A DNA stretch of 64,000 nucleotides from Rhodocollybia butyracea (GCA_015501585.1 JADNRY010000028.1:310001-374000); one strand, 5' to 3'. Positions 11,168 to 24,778 are shown, counted from the first letter of the stretch. A program made the numbers and translations. Notes: a model not told the origin generated them from the sequence alone.

Positions 11168-13283
11168 CTATGGTGACGATCGATAATCTTTGTGGACCCG
11201 CATGTGCTGGCCAAGGTTGTCATGTCGACTAAAGTCCTTGCCACAGCCAGGGTACGGACACCTGTGCGCTAAAGAAACAACGAGTGAATTTTTAGTTATG
11301 TAAATGTGAAGAGGAAAAAAAAGAAACTCACGTTTATCATACGTATGTATACTCCGAATGTGTCTCTTCAGATGCTCGCCTCGCGCGAAGCATTTTCCGC
11401 ATCCAGGAACTTTACACAGGTGGATTCGGGCTTTGTTGCCTCGTCCACTGGACGAGCTGGCGCTTCCTAACTCGCCTGCTCCCAAGGATATGTTTCTGCG
11501 CGCGCTGGTTTCTAGTAAAGCGGCTGTGGGGACTCTCCGCCCACGAGATTTTTTGGTTAGGTTTGGGATGGGGATGGGAACGGGGATTGTGTTTGACGGA
11601 CGGACTTTCCGACGGACGGTGCCAGAGGGCTCTGGTGAGCCAATGTCACCTGCTGTTGCGGTTGAAGATATGGAGCCGTAGCAAGAGCTCGGCGGGCTGG
11701 GAGACATTGGGGAGAGGGGGGTGTTGGGAGAAAGAGGAGGTGACTCGGAGGAGTATGAAGCTCTGCGGGACCGGCTGAGTATGATGTTCGAAGCGTACTC
11801 GTCGTATCGCGCGCTGGCGTGGTAGGGTAGGGAGAGTAACGGCTGGCGGAGGCTGAGGAGGCGGCATGCGTACGTATTCCGACGAGAGGTGCACCGGGGG
11901 GGTTAATACCGGATATCGGGGCAGTCCGATCGTATGAGGAGCTAGAGTGGTTTCCGGGGTGGAGACTCCAGTCGTAGGCAGAAGACGATCCAGAAGCGAA
12001 GTCAGGGATTGCAAAGTTGGGGGCTGCAAAGTTGTCATAGGAACCAGTAACGGTGGGTTCTGTGGCAGATCTCCTGCGCCCAGAGGCGGCTATACCAACG
12101 GTAGCTCCATTGTGCAGGCCGTCGAGACCCATTATGCCTCCCATAGCTCCGAATGGTGCAAGATTTCCTCCTTGAGTTTGAGAGGGACGAAACCTGTCTC
12201 GGTGGATGTATTCGTTATTCCTATGGTCATCGTACTCGTACTCGTCGCTATCCACCTCGGCCTCTTCTTCTGAATCGCCCTGGCCATGAGATTCTCGCGC
12301 GCGAGATTGGGAGTAATGTAAGGTGGGTGCGCGGGAAAACTTTAGTTCAGCGGCATTGTTTATTGACACTGGTGAAGCTTTCCGGGTACACCTCGGACGA
12401 GACGTCTTGATTTCAGATTCAGCATTGCCTTCGGTTGCTTCGGCGTCTGCATGGATGTTATCCATATTTATCATCTGCGGTCGACGAACATGGTGCGGGT
12501 TGCGTACTTGCTCCTGCTGCCGATCGTGCGTGACGAGGACATCTGCGGGTTGCTTGTACTGCATGTCATAGCCGTATTGGAAGGGCGGCCTGGTATCATC
12601 TAACAGATTTGTATGGTGATGATAGACGCCATAGGAATTGGCGACGCCCATGGGAGAGCTGTAGGATCCGTACGAGCGATTATTACCGTTGTACTGTGGA
12701 AGAAGTGGAGGAGAGTCGATAGGAGAGAGCTCAACGTGAGTAGACGATGAGGGGTAGGTAGGCTGCGAATGCGGATTCTGCTGTGGGAGTTGGTAGGGAG
12801 AATGATATGGGGAATGATATGGGGAATTTCGTTGATACTGCGAGACAGGCATATGCGGCAGCGACTGGGAATGCGATAGGACCTGAGCGGGGTTGTTAAT
12901 AACTGCAGAGTTGTTAAGAAGATGGATTGCGCCACATTACTCACAACGTTGTAATCAGGGGATTCTTGTTTTACGGGACCGCAGTCAACAGCATTTGCGA
13001 GAGAACTTGAGCTGTTTGCACGATGAACGTTCTGCACCCATTCGTGATGACTTGGGACATAGACGGAAAGAGGATGTGTCGGATTTTTCTTCATCGCGGG
13101 ACTCCAAGACACGGTTCGTTCATACTGATCATGGCGCTGTTGAGCATAGTCATAGATAGCACCGGCTGGGTCAGGAGTTGTAGCCATAAAGTCCTCTGTG
13201 GAAAGGGATGTAGCTGAGGAGTTCGGGGAGGGGGACGAGTCAAAAGCAGTAAATGCCGGGCTTTCAGGAGAAGAAAATGACAT
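11168..13283 (-). CDS. Msn2-like two-finger C2H2 transcription factor
   Basis: Start ATG at 13283 (the TTG at 13292 in frame is ignored). Exon 1 is 13283-12945; a 62-nt intron (12944-12883) follows; the long second block runs to 11332; the last intron is 11331-11269 (63 nt) and the last exon 11268-11168. Two C-terminal fingers are complete: finger 1 C-x4-C-x12-H-x4-H (CFARGEHLKRHIRSIH) and finger 2 C-x4-C-x12-H-x3-H (DFSRHDNLGQHMRVH). The linker TYDKPHRC is made by splicing. This layout matches the yeast Msn2/Msn4 stress-regulator type. The long N-terminus is Ser/Pro/Tyr/Gln-rich and disordered. One problem remains: the reading frame before about 11920 and after about 11870 differ, so a 41-nt intron (GTCGGA...CCAG) or an indel near the C7 run at 11895-11901 is needed. 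Confidence 0.82.
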
Positions 13284-16200
13284 GAGGAACAAGAGGAGTT
13301 TGAGTTGTATTCCAGCGTTATAATCTGGTCATGCAAGTTTCTATCGAGAATCAGTCAGTACAAAAAACTATTTGTCTCTCTGCTGCATGCAGCAACGCCG
13401 GAAATAAAAAAAAATAATTACCAGGGCGCAGAGATAGAGTTCTTTGAGTGTTGAGTACTGAGTGTTGTTGTAGAGTTCAACACCAAGTGTCGTTCATGAG
13501 GGAATACAAGCAAAACTCGGAAGGGTAATAAATGGAAAACCAAAGGGCGCATCTCATATATTAATCCTCCGACCTGTTGGGCCAAATGGACCAGAATGAG
13601 TTTTTTGACGGAAATTTCCACCGAAAAACCGGTTCAGTTGAAACCTTTTCCCATAGCGCATGGCAAAGCGTTGGTGCTGAAAACTTTTGAACTGGCTCAT
13701 GGCAGATTAGGTACAGATTCAAACTCCGTCCCGAGAATACCATCAGCCCAGCCTTCCTCCGGCTCCCACCTGCCTTTTTCGGCACTACTATCTCCTTTCG
13801 GCACCATCACCTCACATTCGCTACGGTCAGATGATTTTCAGGAGTCTCTGAAACGGAGTCTCTGAAACGCATGATGGACCATGGTGATATGATTCACGAT
13901 GGTAAATCCTGTATCAGTAGATCAGGGCTTAATCCCAAGGCCTGTTCCGCCGCCAGCTGCGTTCGAGTGCGTTCGACACTGGAGCCAACGCTTGCGCTTA
14001 CCAGCCAAGTGGGAGCAGGGCGGGGATACGACATACAGCGAGTGGCACCATGTATGCACGCATCAAAATTATCAAATAGCCAGATCCTCTTCGCGGAGGT
14101 CACCTCTCAACTTCTCCGCGATGCAGCTGTGCATCACAACACAGACAGCACAGAAAAACTTCAGCTTGAGTGAATGCTAACAAGAAAAAGAAACGACCAA
14201 GACACCGAACATTAACTGAAACTGAAACCCCAAGATGTGGATTCAAGTTTGAACCGAAAATGTAACTGAATGGACTATGAGAATTCAGTAATCAACGATT
14301 TTTTGTCTGAAAATTGTAAGATCAGCAGCTTGAGCCGATTTCCTTTACTTCTAGGCTGACAGTAGCTGTTACTTGTTGACACTTGGTATCAAAAGTCTAC
14401 GACATGAACAACACCGTCACTCTCAGCCTTCAGGCCTCAGGTACAGCCTTCCTCTCAACTCCTCCCGAGTCGCAGTGCTGTGCACAGTAGCTCATCCTTC
14501 GAATCCTTTCCCCAAATCCACCCAGTTTCTTGCTTCTTCGGATGAGCGCACCGTATCCGAATTTTTCCCCAGTTGCGGAATATGGGACGTCCTACCGTTT
14601 TGGAAACATCCCTCGGACGCTGGTCCTACGAAACCTTTTATCCATCCGGTTAGCGAGCATAAGCGTTCAATCTCGCCAGGGGATCTGCGTCAGGCTTCCT
14701 AGTTCCTAGCCCATGACCTGTCGATGATGCGAAATCGTGATTCGTACGCTACGTTTGTCGAGTCCCAAAGGTGCTTGCTCTTCTCATAAATCAAGATTCG
14801 ACGTTCGACGTTCAACGCCTGTTGCACCGGAGCTTGCGCCACTCCCAAGCCATCCTCGAATTCTTGCGTCTGACCGCACGTTTCATGGACCGATTCATTA
14901 CCCGAGTGTAAGTAGTAGTTTTTTTTTTTTTTTTGCTTTCGAGATCCGATTTCGTTTTAGTACTGCTTATCTTGCGTGACGCCGAAGTCTGGATCTGAAG
15001 GTCTGACTTGCCGCAGGTTCAAGTTTACTACACTAATATCGTTATCCTTGCGACAATAGCTACCATGTGGGGTGTGGTGCTTGTCACCAGTCAGGTCAAA
15101 GCGAGTATACGACACTAGACGACACTGCGCTCCAAGATACCTTCAGATTCATCTCGGCCTGCCTAGTCTAGCCCTCTTGGGGCTGTCCTTCGTTCTCGGA
15201 TAGCATGTAGCATATAGCATGGCCTATCTCACCGAGATGTTCTCGACAGCGCAAAGTTTTACTACCGATGCTTTTTTATTTCCATACTCGGCCGTCAGCT
15301 GGGGACGTTCCTAGACCGGTTCATAGTTTCATAGTTCAAGTTTCTTTCATAACTACAGAGTCATAATCATTCACGTATGCTCGTGCCCTCATGATCCATT
15401 CTCTGCCATATATTCATCTCGGATAAGTCGTAGGTTATGTCCACTCGACGTCCATACATATATGTATGTCTAGCTGTCTTGCTATCTTTCCGCACTTCCA
15501 AAGTTTCGTCGGGTGCAGTCCATCCTACAGTACATATACATAACACGTCCACGTCCGCTGCATTTTAACGCTGGGTCCTGGCCCGATGACCGCCATTCTT
15601 TGCTTTTACCTACTCTACCACTAGTACTTCTTGAACCTTGCATGACCGTGGCGGGGAGCCACACGAAAATATAATTGCCCAAAGCAGCGCTGCTTCCGCT
15701 TCTTGCGATGCGGTCTATCCGGACAACTGGAATTTTGTTCCTTTCGTTCGAGTCCCTGACTCTTTCTGGGCGGATGGGAAGCCCGGTTGGAGCGAGAGAC
15801 AAGAACTGGATGGAGTAGAGACGTTCAAAGCGTTAGCGTTGACTAGCTGTGTGTGTAGGGTCCATCCTAGGCTGGTTGTCAACAACATCAGGTCTCAGGT
15901 CTTGGATTTGTCTGTTCACGTACACTACGTTCTTAAGATCTTATCACCCATCTGTTTATCTCCACTGGGACTCGGAGCAAACTAGTCACCTACTAGGGCT
16001 GGCATATGCACATGGGACATTGACTGGCAAGAACGACCAGCTCCCAGGGCTTCTCCACTTATCAGTTAAGCTTTTTTTTTCTTTTTTCTTTTGGGTCTTT
16101 ATCTGGTCCCTGCCTGACGAAACCCGGATCCCCAAGTTCAAATCGCACTAGATCTATTCTAATGGGACTCGAACAGAGCTTACTACGCTGCAGATAACAA

Positions 16201-19200
16201 CAAATTTGACACTGAGACATGTCTCGAATTGTTACGTTTCTCCTTCAGCACTAGCACTAGCAAATCCTTCAAGCCCAGTGATTTTCTTCTTTCCACATTT
16301 CCGCTCCATGTTCCTAACTATTCCGAAAATACACTCGGGTGAATAAGGAAACTGGGGTTACATACATACATACGCCCATGGCTTATGAAGAGTCTTTGAC
16401 TGGTTCGGTTCGATGTCGATGTAGCTTCTGATTCTTGCCTTGATGCTTCTTCCGTTGGCCTGGCGGAATTTTCTCTTTTGGCTGGGTGCCCTTGTCTTTT
16501 CTGTTTCTGGACCGCCTGATGATGGGAGAAAAACCGCGAAGGGATCTCAGTCTCTCGCCGTATGATTGGAGCGCTTGTAGCCTTACCTCGTCATGTCGTC
16601 GGTCGTCGAGCTAGTCAATGGCCTGTCCGATACGCTTGGCAGATTGGCAGACACCAACTTTCGCGGGTATGTATTCAGAGTGTGTTCATTCTCTGCATCC
16701 GCTCGCCCTTGGTTTCCAGTACCCAGGATTGGAAAGTATATGGCTTGAGGGGGCCATCGTCCTTGATTCAGAGAGTCCCACTTGTCGTTTAATGTAATCT
16801 GATATAATCGATGTCCCCAGGCTCTAGTGACCGAGGGCGAGAACAATATGAACCATTCTCAGTCCTGGATCTATTTGAGTTTCTAGCTTGAAAGTTATAT
16901 ATATAACCCTTTGACACGATGGACACGATCATTTTGAGACATGGAATATCTTGGCAAACCAGAATACTGAGTGTACACAGTACATACTTTATATAACTTA
17001 GTTGAAGTTGACTATCTTAAGACTTATTCCTTGTTATACCCGTTTTTATTACTTCCGCGGAACTCCAGGACTCCAGGGCGGGACCTTTTTTTCCAATGAT
17101 GTTCCGCTTCGAGGTGTGTACGAGTTGTCGAGGAGTAATAGGGAAGGAAAGGGAATAGTAGTGGGAGAATCCAAAAGGTGAACGCTTTTTCCTACTGCCG
17201 CTCGTGGAGTCAATCTCCAAACTACGTCATTTGAGGTCCTATAAGTAGCTAGTGGACTTGGCAATTATTAAGTATAGTCGTACGACGAATTCTATTCTGG
17301 TACCTAGCTTTGTTATTGGTCGTCCTTCTTTTCTAAATCTCACCCACTGGGATCCGCTGGGACTCCACTTGAAATCAATATCGCTTGAAAGGCGCGGAGG
17401 CGTATGCCTGCGTATGCGTGGACTAATGTGTGTATGTATGTGTATGGACGCTTATGTAGAAGGCCCTGGCGCATTGAGGTTTTTCGCAGGGTTTCGTAAG
17501 GCTCACATGATGGTAGTAGGCTAAGGATGACACCAAAAGAAGGTGATTGGTGTACCTGTACAACATTGAAAAAGTTGTACTGGCGGCGGTCAGCCTCAAT
17601 TGCAGGACCCGAGTTAATCAATCTTAGTATGTATTACATCTTGTTGTTTTCCGTATCAGATAAGCAATTGCTTTATTGTAGTAGCGCCTGTTTAGACCTT
17701 GAACCCATTGAAAAATTGAAATCGAAACTCACAAGAAGTCATGGAGAGAGCACTGTCGTCTCAGGGAACCTCAGACCCTCAGAATACTACTGGACTGTGA
17801 TCCCCGTGTCGAAATGCTTCTTGAGATGTCTTCTGATCGTGTAGGATGGCGAGGATGTACATACATGTAGAAGTAATTACAGTTTTCCGGAGTGCCGTTG
17901 CATCCATCTATCTGTCCATGCAACCGAGAGTTCATGGGTTCGATTGACGTTAACAGTGCGTAGAAAACGGGGCGGTGTGACAATGTCCAATGCAATGATA
18001 CAATCGATGTATTTACTAGTACTTTCATCACTCTGACGTTGTACCGACGCCACAGGCGATGGAGTCCGGTGCCGACTCGGTTTTTTTGCGAATACCCTCA
18101 CGAATAACATACCTTCACATTACCCGAAAAGTAATAGAGAAAAACAAACAAGTGACGAGTCTTTGACGAAGAAAGATGGATTTGTTTTTCTTCGTTAAGT
18201 ACAACGTATATAGATAAAAATAAAAACAAAAAAAATGCATTGCCCAGTGGGAGCCAAACCCAGCTTTCGCGCGGTACATAAGACCTCCAGAATCACAGGC
18301 GCGTAAGCGTGTACCGATATACTACCAGGTAATCGTTTGTGTTACTATTTTTGTGCTCAAGTACCGAAGTTCACACTTGTCGCCCCGTGCTAGAAGGAAA
18401 AGGGTAAGATTGATAGCTCGCATCCCACCTCAATCCAGTAACCCGTGATACTAGATAGTATTCCTCATTCAATAAGTTTACCGCAAGATCTGGTTGCCGA
18501 CATTTCTTATCTAGGTTCAGTGTTTGAACTTGCGAACCGGACTTTGTCGGAGAGATGAATGAAATGATAAATGGAGAAAGCGAGTCGACCATACTTTCCA
18601 GTCAGTCCCATGTGCATACACCACCCAAGTAGCGAACAGTCTACTGTGAGTCTCAGTGGAGATAAAAGGATGGGTAATAAGGATGCAGTATGTGAATATA
18701 CTTGGATATGAATCAGATAACCTATTGTTGATTCCTGGCAGGAGGAAGCATCGTACTGCATTGGCTAACCTTGCTGATTTATGAAGTGGTCAAAGAGTGC
18801 AGTTATCAAGGGAATGTAACGGCTACGGCCCTCCTTGTCGTTATCATCAAGGAGATTGACCAGATCCTCTTGCTCCAGATCAACTTCCGACGAGAAAGTT
18901 GACAGCCTGTGGCCTGCGCTAGCCAGTGAAACATATTTAGCCTCGACAGTTGAAGTAACTACCAGTCGCTTTGATCCCTTTTGATCCCCGTGAAACTAGT
19001 AGCCCTCCTGCCATGAAAAAACATTTCGCAGTGATTCAACCAATTCCCAGTGAAAACAACGAGGGTTAAGCTGATACTGGGAAACTTACATAAAGGGTCT
19101 ATTTAGAGTTTGTCGCGAAAGCAATATCCCAAGAATTCCATCGAATAGAACCCGCTTACCGGTGATGTTCTTTTTATTTTTCATCTTTTTGAAATTCTTA

Positions 19201-19399
19201 TTGGTCTGTTCGAAGCAGGCGGTAGTTCGAAATTTCTTTTCAGGAGATCAGCACTACTCTCACAGACCCAAATATTTCGGAACCAATACAATTTCCACAA
19301 TTCCTCGAGAGCTTCTTGGAAGAGGCTTGGGAAAAAGCCTTTTGTTTGGATTCTGAGCTTCTGAGTCAGAGCCTGGAAATTCGTCAAGAGGGAATTTTC
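13284..19399. other. Long gene-poor stretch
   Basis: Six kb with no ORF above about 115 codons and none with coding character on either strand. There is a T16 run at 14919-14934 and a CT-rich block near 16070-16095. The first few hundred bases are the promoter side of the C2H2 gene. No transposon termini were found. It may hold long 5' UTRs or non-coding transcripts, but nothing here shows that. Confidence 0.4.
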
Positions 19400-20231
19400 A
19401 CCTGGGTTAAGGGCTCGTAAGTATAATCAGGCTGTGCCCAATTTTGGTTTGTATAGTCCAAGCCTTTGACGGAAATTTTTCAACCGAGCTCCAATCAGGA
19501 TATACGAGCAAAAAATCTTGCCCTGCTCGCGGTGCCGTGGGCCCTTTGATACAAACATCCTCACTTCTAGGTGTGTGGCTGGTGTGTGGTCCCCAAGCCC
19601 CTTCGATGATATGGACCAGTCAACCGGAACACAAGGGTAAATTCGAGGGTCCTTAGGATTGTATAGCCGTTATTTTTGCTACGGGACTGACAGGATGCGG
19701 GCAAGAGCTGATAAGCCGAATGATTTTTTACAAATAATGCTATGTATTTCAGATTTTTCTCAAATCGCCAGAGTTCGGCTGTTCCCTCGCGGGAGAGTCA
19801 CCCTGCTGTAGAAGGCTGTAGAGCGGAGCCGTGTATACTACCACTACTAGAGAATGTTTAGTTGCGAATCACATAATTCCAGTGGAAAGTCAGCCATTCG
19901 AGTTCTAGCAAGGCTGCAACATATACATAGTGTTTTCGGAGAACATAAAATACATCCCACACAACTCGCACTACCCAGCCATTTCAAAATCAAATTTGAA
20001 CCTGGTACATCAGGGTACATCCTGGTACATCCCGATCTTTTTCAGCTGGAGCCGAAGCGAGAGTCGAAGCGAGAGTTTGACTTTTGAGTGAGTTTCACCA
20101 TGTATGCTCGGTATGCTATACCCTATTATGCCTCATCAAAGTTTTGATTCCAACGGGAACGACGAGGGATTTGTTAGTATCACGCGGCATCGTCCAAGAG
20201 CTGCAGGAAGATTTATGTAATTGGGAGCCCG
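19400..20231. repeat. Upstream part of the triplicated segment, copy 1
   Basis: Blocks here recur upstream of copies 2 and 3: the CGATGATATGGACCAGTCAA block at 19603 matches 26632, and the block before the TATA box (ACCATGTATGCT..., CCTCATCAAAG...) matches 27280-27330 and 34595-34640. A partial fourth copy of this upstream block lies near 30140-30215. Confidence 0.6.
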
Positions 20232-20239
20232 TATATAAG
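20232..20239 (+). promoter_or_regulatory. TATA box of secreted-protein gene copy 1
   Basis: TATATAAG lies 70 bp before the first ATG (20302). The same octamer is at the same relative place in copy 2 (27441-27448); in pseudogene copy 3 it has become GATATAGG (34787-34794). Confidence 0.65.
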
Positions 20240-20301
20240 TGTACACCGCGCAACCAAGGCTCCAATAAGTACTGCTGGTTCAGTTCTCCCCACATCGCAC
20301 A

Positions 20302-21621
20302 ATGCAGAGCGTCGCCCGATATTCTAGAGTCCAAACAATCTCTTGGATGCGCTTCGTTTTTCTTTTACTTGCCTTCATTGCATCTGTTGCATATGCAGCG
20401 CCCCTTGATCGACGTGCAGGTCAACCTAAGGTAGGTCTTGAAATGCAATCGTGGATTACCCATTCACTGAAAATGTTTGTAAAGGTGACAGTCACTTTTG
20501 TTAACTATAACGAAGAGTCTATCGACATTGGCCGTGTGCGTAAGAATGATAGGGAGAGAGCGATATCGGATATCGAAGGGGCGAAAGGTCGGGTTCTTCA
20601 GCTACTCGATAAACTTGAAAAGCATGGCATTTTTCGAGATCTGTCTCTACCAGGACCAAGCCAGAAACAGATCAACTGGAACCCTAAAAACTTCTATTAC
20701 CCCGAGATAATGGCTGGAAATGACGTGAACGAAATGGCTTTCTTTCGTATACTATCGAACGGTAAACCAAAACATATCGTTTGGATGGCTTATGGCGTAG
20801 GTGGGGCGTCTGGGGCATCTACATATGCTTCGGTTATGGAAGTCGTTAGGGAAGGGAAGAATAATGTTATGAAAGGGGAAGCTAAGGCACTTAAGGAGGT
20901 TGCGCGTTTTACGGGCGAAACGGAAGCCGAACATGAAGAGTGGGCTACCCTTTATGAAAAGTTCAGGTCCACGATGACGGTGTACAGCGAAGTGAAATTT
21001 ATTCCGACGGAGGAGAAAAACTGGATCGCTGGTCAACCTGTACGTTTTTCAAGTCTCCATTGAAGGGCAACCTATTCACTGAAACAACTTTCTCAGGCAC
21101 CGGACAGGACTTCAAAGATACCTTTCAAGATAACTTTCGTTGGAGCCGGCGGCGGCGACGTGAAACTGGCTGTTTCGCCTGATAATGTCGTAAAGGAGAC
21201 TGAAGCCATGAAACTTGTGATCCAGAAGCTTCTGCGTTCCAGCATTCCATCTCTACGTCCACTTGGCAATCCGCTACCTGACCATCTCCCATGGACGGAC
21301 CATACTTTCTTTTTTCCCGAGTTTACGTCTGGGAAGGGCGCCCCCAAAATGGCTTTCCTCCGTTTTGAACGTGGAGCTTTTGTGGCCTACGCTTGGATTG
21401 CACACCCGCATGAGCGTTCCGAGTCTCTGTGTGCATCGATCATGAGGGAAAATGGTCAGGAGCTTGCACGCGTGACGGGTGATGTCAACAATAAAGACCC
21501 AGAGTGGGAGGAGCTTAATCATCTGTTTTTGGACAAGGTGTCCTTCGTGGAAACATCAAAGTTCAGACCGGCGCCAAAAGAAGCATGGATTTTATCTTCG
21601 CGTATCATGAAGAGTTCATAA
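20302..21621 (+). CDS. Secreted two-domain protein of unknown function, copy 1
   Basis: Three exons, 20302-20430, 20485-21039 and 21097-21621, give 402 residues; introns are 54 and 57 nt, GT-AG. Exon 1 encodes a signal peptide (MRFVFLLLAFIASVAYA, cleavage likely before APLDRR) with a possible shorter start at Met16 (20347). Exons 2 and 3 each encode one unit of an internal duplication: both have a FVxx beginning, a WNPKNFYYPE / LPWTDHTFFFPE block, a MAFFRI / MAFLRF strand, VWMAYG / VAYAWIA, and a VARFTG / LARVTG block with a following acidic helix. Each intron sits at the start of a unit, so the gene probably arose by exon duplication. No cysteine pattern or catalytic motif is evident and I do not recognise the family. 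It has close paralogues at 27500 and 34846. Confidence 0.82.
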
Positions 21622-21929
21622 AACGGTACATTCGGTACATTAGTAGCTAGAAGGAATACATGGAATTCATGATATGGCACGACTGTAAGGGGCTACTGTA
21701 GATACTTGCATAGTCGAATAACTATGCGATTATTGAGGATCTTGTTAGAATAATTACGAGCATCGTTCCAAGGCCACCGTGAAAATAATGCAATAGCGAC
21801 TGTTAGATTGCATTTAGCATAGGCATATGACTGATGTTTGAAGTCAGTCGCCAAAGATTTCCTGGCTTTACGAACAACAATTTCCATCATATATTGGCCG
21901 TGACCACCAGCCTTACCATTATGCACGGT

Positions 21930-22400
21930 TAAGTACCAGTTCGATCATGGTCGGAGGTAGTCAGAGGCTGTTTTGATCTCATTAAATTCGTATTGGACGA
22001 GATGATCATCTTCAAGTCGGAACATAACATTTTAGATCCTAGTACTAGAACATAAGAAAAACCTGGGACGCACCGATTACCATGCCCGCATGCAAGAACC
22101 TCCAGTGCTTTCTCATCTCTGCCTTAAAAAATGAGATAACGAGAAGACTCCGGCATAAAACAGATGGTCAGAGTTCGGAGAACCGACGGTATTATACCTA
22201 GAACTGAAGGGATTCTCCAAGTATCCTTGAGTTTGAGAGTACCGAATGTTGTCCAGGTCGCGCTGTTAGAGTATACGGGGAACACTCATATGATAGCACC
22301 AGAATCTACAGAGGGTGATAAGCCTTATGAAACATCGCAAATTGGGTCTCCGGAGGACAATCTACCATACACAAGCGATAATTCTAGGCGCTAGATCTTT
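21930..22400 (-). pseudogene. Remnant of an MFS sugar transporter, copy 1
   Basis: On the minus strand about 22210-22085 reads IPSVLRTLTICFMPESSRYL followed after a stop by GRDEKALEVLACGHG. This is the PESPRYLxxKGRxEEAL motif after transmembrane helix 6 of fungal sugar/H+ symporters. The rest is broken by stops and shifts. The same remnant, in the same tail-to-tail position, follows copies 2 and 3 of the secreted gene. Further minus-strand similarity between copies 1 and 3 continues to about 23740. Confidence 0.5.
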
Positions 22401-23753
22401 GAGTAGTTGAGAAAACGAAGAAGGCAGGACAACACACTGAGTACACATCGTCTGTACCATTTCCGCCCCGGCTCAAGAACGGTATAGATACTGGACTCGA
22501 CTACAGCAGAAGCGACCTACATTAGCGTTACATGCATATGTATTGTTAGAGTCTGGTTCTGCCACTTGAAGCGCTCGCACCACGAGCCATCTAGAGCGTA
22601 CATCCGGCAGATACTGTATGAATCACTCGCCAATATATATTCTTCAGGACATGGAAGGTCATAGAGGCTTTCGGAGGTTGTACTCGGTTTTGGTTGAAAC
22701 TGGCACTTGCTTGTCCACAGTCCTATGTCTCGTGAACAGACAATAAAGACGATTGTATTCTAGAAAAAGATTGAGATGCTTCGTTAGGCTGATATATATC
22801 TGTGCTGAGGCGGAGTATAGGCCGTGGATTCGTTATGGATGACGACCCCGTGAGTTTTCATCACAATCCACTGTATTCCGCAATGAAAGCGAAAAAATTA
22901 ATTGGCTGCGGAGTACAGGAAGCCTACATGTATACGGTGTCACTAGATTTTTGACCTACGGACGGCATGGTGGCTATCCCGACACTTGAGGTCATAGAGT
23001 ACCGTGTCATTAAGATGATACGCGAATTTGGCGTCTGAGCAAGCAGACATCATCAGTATCTGACGTATTCGCGGAGTGCGAGTAAAGCCCGTGTTGCCAA
23101 CGCTGACCTAGTCGCAAGGGATTTAGCAATGATCTGAGGTCCGCCATGTGCTAGATGAGTGTGCCTTGTGCGCTATAGGCGCAAAATCATTGGGCTTCCC
23201 TATAGCTTGTACTCTGTGACGGGACGGATGTGAGTCGAGTTGAGTAGAGGATTCCCGTCGGCCGTAGAGCTGAAGGCATACTTGTTGTCTTTAGTGTCCA
23301 GAGCTACCAAGATATTTTACCTGCTGCGCTTGTTTCTTCTTGTCCACGAGGTCCATCACGATGTCGATACATCGATAGTAGGAGGGTGCGCTGGTAGGGA
23401 CAAGGGGAAATAGATCGAAGGGGCGCGACGGGGGGATTGGGAGAAAGGCAGCAGATTGAGCCTGACTGTTTCCATGTCATGCGAGGTCGATGCAAGTGGC
23501 AAAGTGGCAAACAAAATCCTGGCGAGTCCCGGCGAATTAATTAAGACTGAAGAGTATTCAGACATCGACATCAGGTTGCTCGACCTATATATCTCCACTG
23601 TACTAGTACAGCAATTAGACAGACCTTCTAGAGTGAGCGTTTTAGCTCCAAAATCCAAATGTGCGTTGGGAGACGAACGTATACAGACTTGAAACAAATG
23701 TTTGATAGACGCCAAGGCGCGAATCGGATTTTCGTCCCGGTAAGCGCTCAGGC

Positions 23754-24778
23754 CCAGTGAAAACCCGCACCGGCCTTAGCTGACATGTGCCGACATGTGC
23801 TGGCAATATCTGGGTTGAGCTGGGATTATCCGACTTCCCAGATAATCCCAGAATTTGGCCGTTTCCTATGTTGTGGTCTGGGCTGGTCTGGGCTGGTCTG
23901 GGCATATCTGACCGAAAGTGACACCAGAAATGAAAATTCGGTTTTTTATTCAATTGAGTTTCTCTGGGATCCTCTGGGATGGTATGGGATGGTCTGAGTG
24001 AATTGTATTGGATTATCAACTACTTAAAACAACGTACAAACTACATACAAAGTACATACATACAACTATGTATACATCAAACTAATTACTGAGAAACATA
24101 CAGCGGCGTGAGAAATAAGGCCAACCACAATAGCTGAAAAGATTGTTCAGTTGACTAGTTCAAAAGGTTGAGATAGCCCACCTTTGCAACATAGAGGAAT
24201 TAATGAAAGTAGTCGAGTACGGCATACCGGCTACGAGGTTGACAGACTAAAAATAATAGCTCAATAAATTATTGAAGAAAAGGCTGAGATATCTCACCTT
24301 GGGAATGGCCCAGCCCAATGAATCCATCCTCAAGTCTCTACTATCTAGTCTGAAGTGGGTTGAGGAGTTGTTGAAGCTTTGAAGAACAAATCTTGAGAAT
24401 AGATAGTGACAGCAGACAGGAAGAGAACGAAAGAACGATGTAAGAAATTTTTCAAAATGTCAAAACTTATTATAATGTCACATGCTAAGCCGGACGGCGG
24501 CGTTCATAACTTCATAAATGATGATAATTTCATGAAGTTGAAAGGTTGGAAGTACGAGCGCCAAACTCAAAGCAGATTCACGAACTCACACTGAGCAGCC
24601 CTAAGCTTGAACTCAGAGAAATTTCACACTAATAGATTTGGAAGTGTAACATGAAATAAATTGAAAAAAAATCCACCCTTCATTTTGGCCAGCTGTACCC
24701 AGCTGTACCCGGACAGACTCGGACCTAGTCGGATATGCCAGATCAACCCAGACCAACTCGGTGGGGCTTTTCACTGGG
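23754..24778. mobile_element. hAT-like non-autonomous element (MITE)
   Basis: The ends are inverted repeats (CCAGTGAAAACCCGCACCG left; right end reads inward CCCAGTGAAAAGCCCCACCG) and the element is flanked by an 8-bp direct repeat GCTCAGGC (23746-23753 and 24779-24786). An 8-bp duplication with CAGTG-type ends is characteristic of hAT elements. It has about 1.0 kb of internal sequence with GGTCTGG/CCCAG repeats and no transposase. It interrupts the duplicated segment: sequence on either side is near-contiguous in copy 3 (39800-39890). Confidence 0.75.

Noticed and set aside
14919..14934. T16 run as the tail of a minus-strand retroposon
   Set aside because: No target duplication or recognisable unit beside it; a simple homopolymer is enough.
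18815..18831. TGTAACGGCTACGGCCC, identical to the start of the 37876 LTR
   Set aside because: Only 17 bp match and the sequence then diverges; too short to call a solo LTR, though it may be a relic.
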